A stretch of 64,000 bases of DNA from Raffaelea ambrosiae (lineage: Eukaryota > Ascomycota > Sordariomycetes > Ophiostomatales > Ophiostomataceae): positions 3,302,857-3,366,856 of the forward strand of contig PCDI01000001.1 in NCBI GenBank assembly GCA_002778195.1, given 5' to 3'. The notes under the pieces are model-generated. The model did no database searches. It saw nothing but the letters and a program-made list of their open reading frames with translations, and was not told the DNA's origin. Shown piece by piece: positions 45,534-57,203 of this stretch. Numbering within the stretch: position 1 is the first letter of the stretch; each line of letters opens with the position of its first letter. The position numbers and the translations under genes are program-made.

Positions 45534-48500
45534 ACAACATCAGCAGCAGCAACAGCAACAGCGACAGCAACGGGACCAACGGCAACAGCAACAAAAATTA
45601 CATCACCGCCAGTCGTACCAGCGGCCGCAGTCCATCGACGCCAAGGCAGCAACGCCCGCCCGCCCTGCCAGCGCCCCGTCCAACCCAACGTCGCTGAAGG
45701 GCGCCAACACAGCCGCCTCAGCCGCCTCAGCAGCTCTGCTGGCCTGGTCGCCAAACCGCTCCGAGTCCCAGAAGACGGCAGCGTCCCAGACGGGCTTCAG
45801 CACATCGCCAGTCTCGCAGCAACACGCATACGCATCCTCGCAAAGACCATCGCCGCCATCGCAACCACAGCTCTCCCACGCCTCCGCATCCTCGCAAGCA
45901 ACCGCACCGCAGCAAGCGCCTCTCGTCGTCGAGCCGCCGTCGTCCAGGGCAACTTCCCTGACCAAGGTAGACGGCAGTGCAAGCTCACGCGCTGCTGCCA
46001 CTCTCGCCATCGGATCCGCGGCCATCCGCCATCAGCGCAACGCTAGCGTCGAATCCGCCGTCTCGCTATCGTCTCCCAACATGGTGTCCTCCTCGTCATG
46101 GGGCAGCTCCGCTGCCAACTATGCCTACAGAAATCGCGCTCAAACCAGCGGCAGCGGCAACCCTGCTGCCGGGGCCGGTCCCTACTCCAGCCAGGCCATT
46201 GCGGACAAGGCAGCTCTCGGCCGCCAACCATCTCTGCGCGCGGCCAAAGGCGCCATGCGCGCCGCCGCTGCAGACAATGCTGCCAGCGGCAGGACAGCGA
46301 AAACACGCAGCCGTGCTATCTCCACGCCTGTTGCATACCGCCACCAGAAATCATACTCGTCTTCCCAGCACTCGGACGCTATTGTCGTGCCGGCAACAAC
46401 CACTGCTTCTACCGCCTCTCAGAATGCGGCCAATGCGCTGAGCGCAGCGGCACTGGCACATGGTCCGGCCACGGGCCGCAGCCGCAGCAGCATTGTTGGC
46501 GAGGGCGGCTCCGTGCCGTACACCAACATGGGCCGTCAGATGTACACCTCGCACCCGCCTGTGTCGAGCGAGGTCGACGAACAGAACTACAACGACACCA
46601 TCCACGCCTCGGCCGTGGCCATGGCCAAGAGGATGTACAATCCCAAGTCCGGGAAAGCTCCCATGGGCTCGAGCACCAGTGTTAGCAGTTCTGGCACCAC
46701 TGGAGGAGGAAACAGCCAATACAACAACCACCTGCAGGAGGCTGCCTACAAGCTGGCACAGGAACGGCTCGATAAGCTACAGATGGAGCACCAAGCAAAC
46801 CGCGGCTACCGCGATCACTACATGGACCCGAATCTCACGGCATCGTCCCTCGCTGCTCCCAGCGCCTCCTCTCATATGTCTGCTGGCCAGCCCTCCTCTA
46901 ACCGCCGTTCGGCAGTTCGCGCGCGTCTTCGTCGGCGCCGGTCGGCCAGCGACAGCGAAGTGGTGGAAGATCGCAAACGGTCACTGGAGATCCGCAACCA
47001 GATGTCGCTGTTGAGCACACGCATCTCCGAGGTTGACCAGGATAAGCGGCGCAAGGACCGCCAGGCGGTGCTCGCTGCTGCTCAGAGAAATGTGCGCGCC
47101 CAGCTTGAAGACATTGATGAACAAGTTTTCAACGACACCGGCAAACTGCAGCCGTCTCGCCTATCTAACTGGGAGCATAAGGCGCATCTCGCTGCGCAGG
47201 CCCGCATGGACTCGCGCCGTGCTGCAACGCCGCAGTCGAATCAGATCAACCTTGGTGGGGGCCGCTTCATGGACCGTGACGAAGTGGACAAGATTGCCGC
47301 CCGTCGAGTCCAGCCTCTGCTCGATGACATCAATGAGAAGGCCGAGAAAGAACGCGAGCGCCAGGCTGCTCTGCGCCAAGAAGAACTAGAGCGCATGGAA
47401 GAGGCCGAAGGCATCAAGCAGCGCGACCGCGAAATGAAGACACTCTACCAGAAGCTCAAGCGTGAGTCCCGAGACTCCCATCTCCGTCTGTCCCATTTGT
47501 CAGAAACTAACCCACAAGCAGAAGAAGACAAGGAAGGCAGACGGGAAGCCAAACGGAAGCGAGCTTTGCAACTCCAGACTAGCAATAGTGAAAGGCAAGC
47601 AGCTGCCTCTGACGACTTGCCTGACGAGCAGAGGAGTGGGCTGGCATCGCCCGCTTCGCCGCAGCCGCCGGCGTCACCACGCCCCACTACGCCGCCAAAC
47701 ACGAGCGGCGACGCAGGTGGAGGAAGCTCGACTCTGACCAAGCTGTTTATCCGCTCGCCCAAGTCTGTCACTCGCAGTCGCGGTGCCTCTTCTGGCTCGA
47801 CAGCATTGGCACCTCCTGTGTCTTCCTCAACTGCCACTGCCGCTGGCGCTGGCGAGCCAGCCGGCGAATCCCAGCAGGCCGCGGATGGCCGCACTTCACC
47901 TCTGTCATCTCCGGTATCAGACGAGTTCCCTTCCTCGTCGCCGACTTCGCGTGTCCGGAACTGGCTGAAAACACGCTTCTCTGTCCGGCCCCGGGCCAAA
48001 TCAGCTGCCTCAGCTGGGTCATGGGGAGAGGGTTCTGCCACGACTGAGAAGTCGTTTATCGGCGGACATGCACTCACGAGCGTGGAAGGCAGCTCGGCCG
48101 CCCGCGGTTTTGTAGGCGGTGCCGCTCTGACTGGAGGGGCAGCCGGCGGCAGCACCATCAGCCTGGGCAACCGCAGCACGAGTATGCGTGATGCTGCGCT
48201 TGCTGGGCGGCAGAGGAGCGCAACTGGCAGTGACATTGGCGCTTTTGACGTTGACCATGCGGATGGTGCCATGCGTACGACCGTCGGCTCTGGAAGCAAC
48301 CGCAACAGCCGGGCCAGCAGCAGCCTCAGTGCATCTGGTACCGGTGCTGGTGGTGGCAGCATCGCGATGACGCGTACGGCAACCAACGGAACGAGCGATG
48401 ACCAGTTCGTTGAGGCCCGTGAGACGTTCAGCGATGTCAGCAGTGCAATCATCTTAGTCCCTGGTGCTGGCGGCCTTCACTCGACACGCGGCCCCCGGTC

Positions 48501-48603
48501 GTCGTCCCTCTCGCCTCCGCGGGGTATCCGTGATCCGGCTACCAAGAAGAGCCCAAGTCCAATCCGGGACTCGCGCTTCCACGAAAATCTAGAGGAGTCT
48601 TGA
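44985..48603 (+). CDS. EIS1: Eisosome protein Eis1-like
   Basis: Three exons: 44985-45012, 45323-47461 and 47522-48603, giving 1082 aa. Eisosomes are the BAR-protein scaffolds under furrow-like plasma-membrane domains; Eis1 is a component needed for their formation. Evidence: the conserved ASAVAMAKRMYN motif at about residue 430, the repeat-like AAYKLAQERLDKLQ block, and charged helical segments (residues about 590-740) ending in a KR-rich stretch. A polyglutamine tract occupies about 46-102. The rest is Ser/Ala/Gly-rich and disordered. Exon 1 encodes only MQPQTQSQP plus one base, joined through AACCAG|GTAAGT and GATAG. Intron 2 is exactly 60 nt, with donor C|GTGAGT, branch AACTAAC and acceptor AAGCAG. 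An alternative start without intron 1 is ATG at 45277 or 45317. Confidence 0.82.
45433..45600 (+). repeat. CAG/CAA trinucleotide tract encoding polyglutamine
   Basis: Long interrupted CAG/CAA/CTG tract within exon 2 of the Eis1-like gene, giving more than 40 glutamines with a few Leu, His and Arg. The CAA interruptions should reduce slippage. Confidence 0.95.
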
Positions 48604-49406
48604 GCCATTCGAGGCTCATTAGAGTTGGCCAGCAATAAGGCGACCCAGCAAAAAGAGACGCAAAGAACACGGCGGCACCACTACATACATAACGACGTAA
48701 ATGATAATGTATAAAGGGCAAAGGCTGGGTCCTTTTGCGTGACGACCATTTTTTTTATTTTTATTTTTTATTTATTTTTACTTAACTCTGCTTGGGGGAG
48801 TTCTCTCTTTTGGAATATTGATATTTTTCTTGGAGCACTAGTTATGGGGTGGGATGAGCAAGAGTCACTTAATTTTAAAATGCATCTCCGAGGCTGTTGC
48901 CGTTTCTTCCCCCTTCCACTCTCATTGCTTATTGACCTTCTTTCTCTCCTTATATAAACGACCTCTGGGCCATAGAGCTGCCCCGATGACAAACAGAATT
49001 TCGGGATACACTATTAGGAGTTTTCAGACAACCGTACCATCTACACTTCTTTCAGACACAGCCACATTCAAAAGAGGCCCAGTGAAATATACCCTATAAA
49101 CTGCAAGTTTTGTGGAAATTTAAAACCAAAAGAATAAGAAAAACATGAAATAGATTTTTGTTTTGAACCCCCTTGTATCGAAACATGTTCCCAAGATGCC
49201 CTACCATGCCCTACCCGCCGGGTATCTAAAAGGGTATATAACTACATAATAAAATTACATGCGCATGCAAACATCGATAATGTTTCTCTCCTTTGCCCCT
49301 GTACCATATTCACAGACCCTTGCCCCCATAGATCTTCGCTATGTCATTAAATAACCCATGAACCATAAACAGTGCAAACAACGGGAACGACAGCTGGCAG
49401 CGTTCA
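48604..49406. other. Spacer between convergent eisosome and Sfk1 genes
   Basis: 803 bases with two 3' ends. It is A/T-rich, with T-rich runs at 48750-48785. No gene seen. Confidence 0.5.
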
Positions 49407-50853
49407 TTATCCGGCCAGCTCGACACGGTCTCCATACGTCCGCCCTGGGGCGTATGGCGCTGGCGATAGAGATGTTGCGGGCAGTTCAGCCGCACTCATT
49501 CTTGAGCTCGCAGTATTGATGTTGCTGCTGTTGCTCTGCATATATGTGTTGGAGTTTGAGGTCGAGGACACACCCCGGTAGTCACTTGAGTTGATGTTGC
49601 TGGTGCTACTGTTTAGGTCCCCGTTGGCACTGAGCCTGTTCATGTTCTTGCGGGGTAGCCGTGTTGCCCGTGCGGCGCTCGTGCCATAGGCGTCGTCGTA
49701 GCTGGGTTCTTTGTTGGCTGCATCTGTGCGTTCTAGGTTGGTATTGATGTAGCCAGGGCCAGTGGTATTGTGGCCATTGTTGCCGCTCTCGAGCATCTCG
49801 CCGCCGTTAGAGACCGCGGCGCCGTTGCCGCCGTTGGCATGCTTGTCGCCATTATGGTGCCAGCGGTGGCGGTTGTGGGCGCGGGTTGCAGGCCAGAGGT
49901 CGACGACATAGGACATAGCATAGAAGCAGAAGATGAAAGCGATGGCCCACTCGATCACGGCACCAGGCGTCTTATGCTTGGACCAGGTGAGACAGGCGAA
50001 CACGACGGCCAGTATGAACTCGATAATGATAAATGAAAGCTTGATCCAGAAGGACGCGCGGAGGATGCGGACATCGCGGTGGTCTAGGAGGTTGGTTAGG
50101 GGAGGGAATCGAAGCAATCGCAGACGGGGATGCCGAGAGTGAAGGCGAGCCGAAGGCGAGGGGTGAAAAAAAAAAAAAAAAGGGAATGAAAAAGGGAGAA
50201 AGAGAACGAGCCGAAGGCGAGGCAAGTAAAAGAAAACTTACGGATGCCGAGTCGCTGGTACTCCCAGCAGAGGCAGATGGCCGAGACGATGTAGCCGGCG
50301 ATAAACAAGAGGAGAAACCCGTCGTGCAAGTGCGGGTGGTGAGCGGTGTCGAAGACGCTGAGCAGGATGAGGCCGGCGGTGCCGGCCAGGGCGAAGAGGA
50401 TGGCCAGCGAGCCGAGGACCTTTTGGGTGACGCTGCTGTTACGGACGAGCAGGCCACGGTGGCGGAGCCAGCGATCGCACAGGAACGAGAGGTCAAAGAG
50501 GGCGCACATGGCGGCAGAGCAGCCAATGAAAGCGGGCTTGTATTTGGAGGAGGCGCCGACGTCGCTGATGTAGGCGATGCTCTGGTTGTCCTCCATGGAG
50601 GAGTAGTGGATGCGGTGCTCGGGGACAATCCAGCCGATGAGCATGGCGAGGAGCATGCCCAGCCATGTCAGGCCGGATAGAATGGGGAGGATCTGGAAGG
50701 GGGGTTATTGTTGTTAGAAAGACGCAACGATGGGCCGGGACGAAGTTGAGACCGGACGCAAGGATAGCCAAGCAGGGAGATATCACGAAAATCGTGAGGC
50801 AGCAGATGGGGGCAGAGAGAAAATAGTAAGCGGCCCAAACGTACCCAATACAT
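49407..50853 (-). CDS. SFK1: Sfk1/DRAM/FRAG1-family membrane protein
   Basis: Three exons: 50853-50845, 50692-50242 and 50083-49407, giving 378 aa. Sfk1 proteins are six-helix plasma-membrane proteins that in yeast assist the PI4-kinase Stt4 and lipid asymmetry. Evidence: start MYWILPILSGLTWLGMLLAM as the first helix; an extracytoplasmic SMEDNQSIAYISDVGA block typical of FRAG1/DRAM/Sfk1; helices around 75-90, 110-130, 140-160, 175-200 and 205-225 including IIEFILAVVFACLTW; and a long Asn/Ser-rich cytoplasmic tail. Exon 1 is only 9 nt (Met-Tyr-Trp) before donor GTACGT; acceptors are TTCCAG and TCCTAG, and intron 2 has donor ATCC|GTAAGT. Frame closes at every junction. Confidence 0.9.
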
Positions 50854-52403
50854 CGCAGCGAGACGGCGCGGGAGAAGAGAGATCCCGCCTGATTTGTGTC
50901 TGTGTAGCGATGGTTTTTGCTGCGATTGTTTTTTATTTTCCCCTCTTGTGTGGAGCGAAAAAGAAAAAGGTGAGTTGTTGTCGTCATGAAAGATATGTCG
51001 ACAGGGGAAATAATGAAAATCAAGCCGGACAAAGAGCAAGAGGGTCGCCCCTTCCTTCTTTTACTGGGACCATCGAGGATTCCATATGTTTTTTTTTTTT
51101 TCGCTTCTATATTTTAGTCTTTGGCACCATAAAATAGGATCGGCGGTGTCAATTGGGCAGGAACGAGCCGGGATTTGCGAATTTGCGAGGGGACGCGCCT
51201 TCTCCTTTCGGGGAGCCCTTTTTATGTTTTACCAAGCTTTTGTTTGACTGACGTCCCGTCACATCGCGCCCTCGCACCCTTCTTTCTCTCCGGAATCCGA
51301 GCTCTTCCTGGACCCCCTGACCTCCCGTGTGTGTGTTTTTTTTTTGTGCTGACGTCATGCTTGGTTTCGCGTAGGTATGGGGGTATGGTTTGGTGCAGAA
51401 ACTAAAAGGGAGGGCTCCCCCTTTGTAATTTCGTCAACGTGGGGAGCCCACAGTGCTGTGCTGAATACGCGTGCAGTTGTTAACTAGTGTGGTACAGCGC
51501 CACAGGTGTCAAGCTCCAGCCACGGGGGGGGCAGCTTCGTAGGTACGACGGGGCCCGTCTGTGAAGCTCTGTGTCCCGTCCCGTCCGTTGGCCGACCTCG
51601 ACAGAACCCCTACCCTCCCTCGCCACTGAAGCACAGCCTCGCGAGTGGCCTTTCAGTGAGGTGGTGGCGGTCTGCGGCCGCGTCTCCTCGAGCCGTGGCT
51701 TCCGGGAGGCCTGCTTTTGGCCTGCTTTTGGTTGTCGGAGGGCAATGGGTGTTGACTTTGGCTGGCGTCTTCTGCTGGTCTTTTGCACATACATTCTCCC
51801 AACTCTTTCCTTGACTCTGTTGTTGCCAGGGCTGTCATGCTGCAGCTCTCTAATTTTCGCTGTTTGTGTTCGGATTTAGAGGTTGTCTCAATGCCAAGAC
51901 GGGTAGTTGCGGGGACCGAGAATCAGCGCTTGTCGGTAACTCTGTACCGAATAACACCCACTGACAAGAAATGACAGACTCGTTGACAGACCGAGTGTGA
52001 GACGTTAACTCGATTCAAAGACCAAACAAAATACACATGCTGAGTCGCCTAGTTTGACCGTCGAGAATTCTGTGACAGATGATTAGCGGAAAAAATCACA
52101 AAGGCTTCGGGCCCGTATCCATCTATCCCACTCATGTAGTAAACCGAGCGGTTGCTCCCGGAGGGTTTGTAGATATCTTGCTTGTTTTCACTCCCAAGTT
52201 CTATTCAAGCTTCTGAGTAGGTACTGGTCCGAAAATGTCATCAGACCCTAGTATATTCTGTGCGTTCAAATATGGAGTCGTGTTGCGAAACCTGCCAAGT
52301 ACGTTTGTCTCCCGTTTTGTGCCCATCCCTCGGCAAGGCTGTCCGTGAGGCTGACAAGAAGCTGCACATGTAATGGCTGGGCAGCTGCATACTACACACA
52401 GTA
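50854..52403. other. Upstream of SFK1 and unassigned spacer
   Basis: 1.55 kb without a recognisable gene. The left end is the SFK1 promoter/leader. Short overlapping ORFs at 51480-51880 have no motif. The right end abuts the ankyrin pseudogene, whose missing 5' part is not visible here. Confidence 0.5.
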
Positions 52404-53369
52404 ATGCATTGCCACGAAAGCACCCGTTTCGTTGCAATAAGAATGGTCAGCCTCCCTCCTCCCTCCTCCCGAAGGAAGCACTTCGCAGTCTTTTCCCTTC
52501 AAGGCCACGGGGACGTCGTGGTCATGTTGCTGCAACACGGGGCACAGACGGAGCCGCACGACCAAGACAAAAGACGCCGTCCCGATTACCTCGGGGCCAT
52601 AAAAATGGCCCGCTATAGTGGGCACACGCGCCACCGACCCGAGAAGAACATGGCTGTTCTTGGGATTCTCGTCGAACGAGGCATTCGCAAGCAGGCTCTC
52701 ATGAGCTATGTGCACGCCATGGTCTACATCGGTCTGCGATCCGAAGAACGAGGCATGTCCATTCTGCCATGGTGTCTGACCGCGTGCCCGGACGACATGG
52801 GGGCGGGAGACATGGTCGGTGCGCTCGAGAGCGGGTGAGCAGACGCGGACCGTCTCTTGCTGGACCACGGCGTAGACGTGAATGAGCGGTTTGTGGGCGG
52901 ATACGAATTTGATTCCCACCGGCAGGAGGTCACGGCTCTGCACATGGCCGTGGGCAGCGGAGACGTCTCAGAGGAATGTGTTCGTCTGCTTCTCGATGCA
53001 GGGGCGGATGTCCACGCCCGAGACGGCGAGGGATGCACGCCTTTGGACGTTGCGATGCGCAAGAATGGGACAACAGCAGTGGCCGCAATGGGCCTGCTGC
53101 TTACCTACGGCGTGGGCATCAGTGCCCCCTGTGGCACAGGCGGATGGACTCTCCTCCCGCTCTCAGCGGCGTGTGGATTTGGAAACCTGGCAGTCTTGTG
53201 AAAACAGGGCGCTATTAGCACTACAGCCAAGGACGACAAGGGTCGCACTGTTTTGGATTATGCCCGGGACAGCAAGGACCAGTGGCTGCTTTCGTACATA
53301 GAAGGTCTGTTGAAGGAACAAGAACAGGATGTCAAGCAAGAAAATGACACGAGGAGAGACATTAGATGA
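52404..53369 (+). pseudogene. Ankyrin-repeat protein pseudogene
   Basis: One continuous reading frame encodes ankyrin-type units: GHGDVVVMLLQHGA at about 52500-52545, ADADRLLLDHGVDVNE at about 52840-52885, TALHMAVGSGDVSEECVRLL then LLDAGADVHARDGEGCTPLD at about 52930-53050, and DDKGRTVLDYARDSKDQW at about 53230-53285. The frame is broken by two TGA codons, at 52836-52838 and 53199-53201, and closes at TGA 53367-53369. The first stop sits inside a GTGAGC that could mimic a donor, but splicing there would remove a core repeat. The start also looks truncated. Both TGA codons could come from CGA by C-to-T change, as in RIP or deamination (inference). Confidence 0.75.
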
Positions 53370-53475
53370 GGCCGGAGACCCGGGAACCGCCAAAACACAA
53401 TTTTGTAAATTCTTGATACCGCCAGAGTCACAGGCAACCTTGGCTCTTGAAAGAAGACAGGCCCTGCAATGACGA

Positions 53476-55024
53476 TTATTCAAACCGAACCAAACGGCCA
53501 TTTGGCCCCAACACGGAAATGTGTCTTGGAGTGATGTCCTTGATAGAAGCACAGCTAAGGCAAGTTAGTTGGGGTTTGACCACTACAAGGGGGCATCCAG
53601 CTAAGAATGAGCTCTTACCCTGCAAGTGCCATGGTGTTGCGTAGTTCGGACTCCAGGATCTGGATCGCCAACTCGACACCGCGTTGGCCGTCATACTAGA
53701 AATCGTGTCAGTTTCTGACACCGTCCTATGCGTACATTTCATCAGAGGCCCAACCTACAGCGAGTCCCCAAAGCGCAACACGCCCAGTGAAAACAAAGTC
53801 CGCACCGAGTGCCAGCGCCTTGAAAATGTCCGACCCCCGGCGGACACCCCCGTCAATGGCAATCTTGATGCGGCCCTTGGCCACGGCCGCCACTTCAGGG
53901 AGCACCTCGATCGTGGCCGGCACGCCGTCCAGCTGCCGGCCGCCGTGGTTGGACACGATGATGCCGTCCACCTGGTAGCGGATCGCCAGCTGGGCGTCTT
54001 CGGGTGTCGTGACTATTTTGCAGTGTCAGGATAGGCTGTGAGGGAGGGCAGGTTGGAACACTGGGACGCACTGCCTTTCAGCCAGATCTCCAGCTTGGTG
54101 TTGGCCCGCAGCCAGGGCACGACCGTGTCCCAGGTGTTGGCGGGGTCCTTGGGCTCGTTGCTGCCATTGGCGTAGTTGGGCTTGGTGAGGTGGTCGGGCA
54201 GCTTGAAGCCGTTCCGGACCTGGTTGAGCCGGATGCCGAGGACGGGATGGTCGACGGTGACGAAGAGGGCCTTGTATCCAGCGGCTGGGGGCGTCAGCAG
54301 TGCACGCATATAGAAAGAAAAACCAGAAGAATCTGAAGATACAAGGAGAAGAGAAAATCAAAGCAACGAGAAAACCAACCCTCTGCTCGCCGAATCAATG
54401 CCAGCGTGTTCTCGCGGCTCTTGGCCACGTGCATCTGAAAGGCATACGGGTTGGTCGCCGACCCGCGCTCCCGGATGACGTCCTCGAGGAGGAAGTTGGC
54501 GCTCAGCGACAGGCCCATGGGGATGCCGCGTGCCGCGGCGCCGCGCGAGGTGGCCTTTTCGCCGTCGGGGTGGGCCAGGGCGTGCATGGCCGTGGGCGAG
54601 AAGCCAAAGGGCAGGGGGACCTTCTCGCCCAGAATGGTGGTGGACGTGTCCAGGTTGGAGACATCGGTCAGGATGCGCGTCCGAATCTTGAGCCGGTTGT
54701 ATGCCTCTTCGTTTTCGTGTAGTCTGCAGAGATAAATCGTGTCAAATGCTATTCACTTGTTTCCCAAGGCGAAGAAGACAGCTTGACTGTTTTTATTTTC
54801 CCCCTACGTGATGAGATCGGTGGCGCCTTCGTTGTAGTAGTCTGCAGTTGCCCCTGTTGTCAGATATTTCGCGCGCGACCAGACAGACCTCCGTGGCTCT
54901 CTCTTCCTATCCTCTTTCGTCTCGGCTCTCCAATCTCCTAGAACGGACCTCTGACGTATTGCGGCAGTTTTGCCGAGCCCGCCGCTTTCAAGTCGGCGAT
55001 CGTTAGAATGTCGTCGGCACCCAT
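53476..55024 (-). CDS. FMN-dependent 2-hydroxyacid dehydrogenase/oxidase
   Basis: Seven exons: 55024-54949, 54841-54808, 54723-54380, 54284-54072, 54012-53759, 53695-53619 and 53554-53476, giving 358 aa. This is the glycolate-oxidase/lactate-dehydrogenase family of TIM-barrel flavoproteins oxidising (S)-2-hydroxyacids. Marks: DYYNEGATD near 26-34, LPFGFSPTAMHALAHPDGE (FMN loop), LFVTVDHPVLG with LRNQ-like RLNQVRNGF, the catalytic SNHGGRQ at 243-249 (base His245, substrate Arg248) and the phosphate-binding DGGVRRGSDIFKAL from 276. All key residues appear present. There is no cytochrome b5 domain and no mitochondrial extension; the last residues RFE are not a classical peroxisomal signal. Exon 2 is only 34 nt. 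Substrate cannot be told from sequence. Confidence 0.92.
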
Positions 55025-55495
55025 TTTTGACAAGGTCGTTTTATGTTCTAGTTATCTCTAGAGACGGTTTCTATAGTGTGGACATGCGCTCCAGAAGGTA
55101 CACCCCGGCACAATTTGTTATCTTGCATGATCTGGGATCTTGTTAAATACCCAGCAATAGTCATCGGCGCCGAGGATGGCGAGAATATGGTGGGGTATGG
55201 CAACTGTGGTCTGCTGCTGGCATATGTCGCAATGTCGAGCTCGGCTTGCGCATCGGACGTCTCTTGGACGGGTACCTGACCCGTTGTCGGAGAACGAATC
55301 TGCGGGCTATCTCTGAGCACTGCATGATTCTGCACAGGACGCAGGAGTGCCGGCACGACATGCCCATTCTGGCCGGCCCGGTGTCTCTTTATTTTCCTTT
55401 TCCTAGTTTTTTTCCTTTTCCCAGTACCTTTTCTTCCAACCCCTTCCAATCCTCTTTCTTCTCTTTCCAATCTCTCCACACATCCCCCAATGCAT
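55025..55495. other. Spacer between FMN dehydrogenase and MFS genes
   Basis: 471 bases between two minus-strand genes: promoter of the FMN gene and 3' UTR of the MFS gene. It is T/C-rich at 55385-55480. No gene seen. Confidence 0.5.
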
Positions 55496-57203
55496 TCACT
55501 CCTGGTGCAACGAATCGTTGCCGGCCATTTTCGGTTTCGGCACCAAAAGCCACGTCACAGCCGTTGCGCTGATAAGAGACACCAGGATCGGCTGCAGGAC
55601 CGACACGCCCGCGCTGCCCGCGGCCACGCCGGCAACAATGGGGAACAGCGCGCCGCCGAGCTGGGAAATAACAAAGAGGAAGCCCATGGCTGTGGACCGG
55701 ATTTTGGTGGAAAACAGTTTGGTGGCGAGCGACATGCCCTGGACTATTAGAATGTAAAGTAAAAGAGAGTGTGATGAAACGGATTTTTTCTTTCAAAAAA
55801 AAAAAAAAAGAGAGAAACAAATATAACAGCCGCAAATCGCATTACTCACAACAGGAAAGAAGGGGCCGGTGAACAGACCGAAAAGACTGATCGCAACAGA
55901 GGCTGCGATGATGTTTGGTACCCTGGTAGAGTGTGAGCAAGTCAAGAAGAGTCAACGAAGACAATGCTGAGCCATTCATTGCGGCGAACCCAACTTACAG
56001 CCAGAACAACAACTGCAGCCCAATGGCCAGCAGACAGAACAGAAACACCATGCGCCGCTCGCCCAGACGATGGATCGGCTCCACCAGCAGCAGCCGCCCC
56101 AGCAGCGTGCCGCCCTGGAAGCCGGCCGGCACGTAGCCCATCTTGGATAGATCGCCGTGCCGCACCACCACCAGGTACTCGACCACCCAGCCGCTGGCCG
56201 TCAGGACGGCCCCCAGGTAGAAGAAGTAGAACAGGCTGAGCATCCAGACGCTGGGCGTGCGCAGGGTCGTGTGAATCAGGTTGGACGCTTTGTCGGAGTT
56301 GCTGGCGGAGGCGGCGATGCCGCCGCCGCTGCCGCCGCTGCCGTCGTCCTGTGGTGTGTTCTGGCTTTCCTCCTCCTCGGGTGCCGGTGACCCCCCACTC
56401 GTCGTCGTCGTCGTCGTCCTCCTCCTCCTCCTCCTCGGCACCAGCCGCACCCGCTCCCAAAACGTCGTCAGCACCAGGACCATGTTCAGCACGCCCAGCC
56501 CCAGCGGCGCCAGGTAAAAGTACGCCCACTTGGAAGGGGTATTCGCCGACGCCACCACCGTCGCCACAAAGGGCCCCACCAGACAGCCGCCCGCGTACAT
56601 GCCGTGGATGAACCCCAGCCACCGGTGCGAGGACCGGACCCCGGCCACGTACGTGTTGCCCTGGGTGTCCTGCAGGGCCTGGCCGGCACTCGCCAAGAAG
56701 AAGCTGACGGCAAAGAGGCCGAACGGGGGCGTCCAGGCCCGCAGCGCCTGGCAGACAGTCTGGAGGAGCGCCCCCAGGATGAAGAGCAGGCCCATGTCGC
56801 AGTACTGGGCGAGATGGGTCTGGACGAGGGCCACCAGCAGCCAGCCAAAGAAGCCAGCGCCATAGACGCTGGACACGACGTTGGTCGTGATGTGGTAGTC
56901 GTCGATGATGTACGGAATCAGCACGCCGATGCCACCGTCGTTGAAGCCGGCGGTGAAGAAGGCGAAGCCGACGCTGGCAACGCGGAGAGCAGTCGTTGTT
57001 TGGTTGCTGTCGGCAGGTGGCAAGGGTGCCGGATGTTCTGGATGCTCCGCAAAAGAGCGGTGTTGGCTGGGATTGGCCGGGTCTTCGCTGCTGGACGGCG
57101 GCTGTGACGCAGCTCCCGGCGCCAGCTCGATTGCGTGGCCATGGTAGGTGCTGTGGGGAGCAAACGGCTGCGTGACAGTGCTGGTTGTGACCACAGCGGC
57201 CAT
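55496..57203 (-). CDS. MFS transporter (bypass-of-stop-codon-6-like)
   Basis: Three exons: 57203-55999, 55922-55846 and 55743-55496, giving 509 aa. Twelve-helix major facilitator. The first helix pair is VGFAFFTAGFNDGGIGVLIP (about 76-95); further helices follow, including VYGAGFFGWLLVALV and ALQDTQGNTYVAGV-type loop, and the second half contains MGYVPAGFQGGTLLGRLLL and VISQLGGALFPIVAGV. Residues 1-70 are disordered. The central loop (about 255-310) is unusually rich in Arg, Thr, Ser and Glu because of simple GTC/TCC repeats. Resemblance to fungal MFS proteins annotated as Bsc6-like or fucose-permease-like is from recall; the substrate is unknown. The exon 2 donor was set at GTGA|GTAATG because only this restores the frame (PVVIQGMSLATKLF). 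Confidence 0.87.

Noticed and set aside
52834..52872. Reading the first ankyrin stop as part of an intron (GTGAGC donor)
   Set aside because: The nearest acceptor would make an intron under 40 nt and delete the core of an ankyrin unit; the second stop has no plausible intron either.
54050..54080. GC-AG donor (AAAG|GCAGTG) in the FMN dehydrogenase
   Set aside because: A normal GT donor three bases on (GGCA|GTGCGT) keeps the frame and gives the expected WLKGITTPEDA junction.
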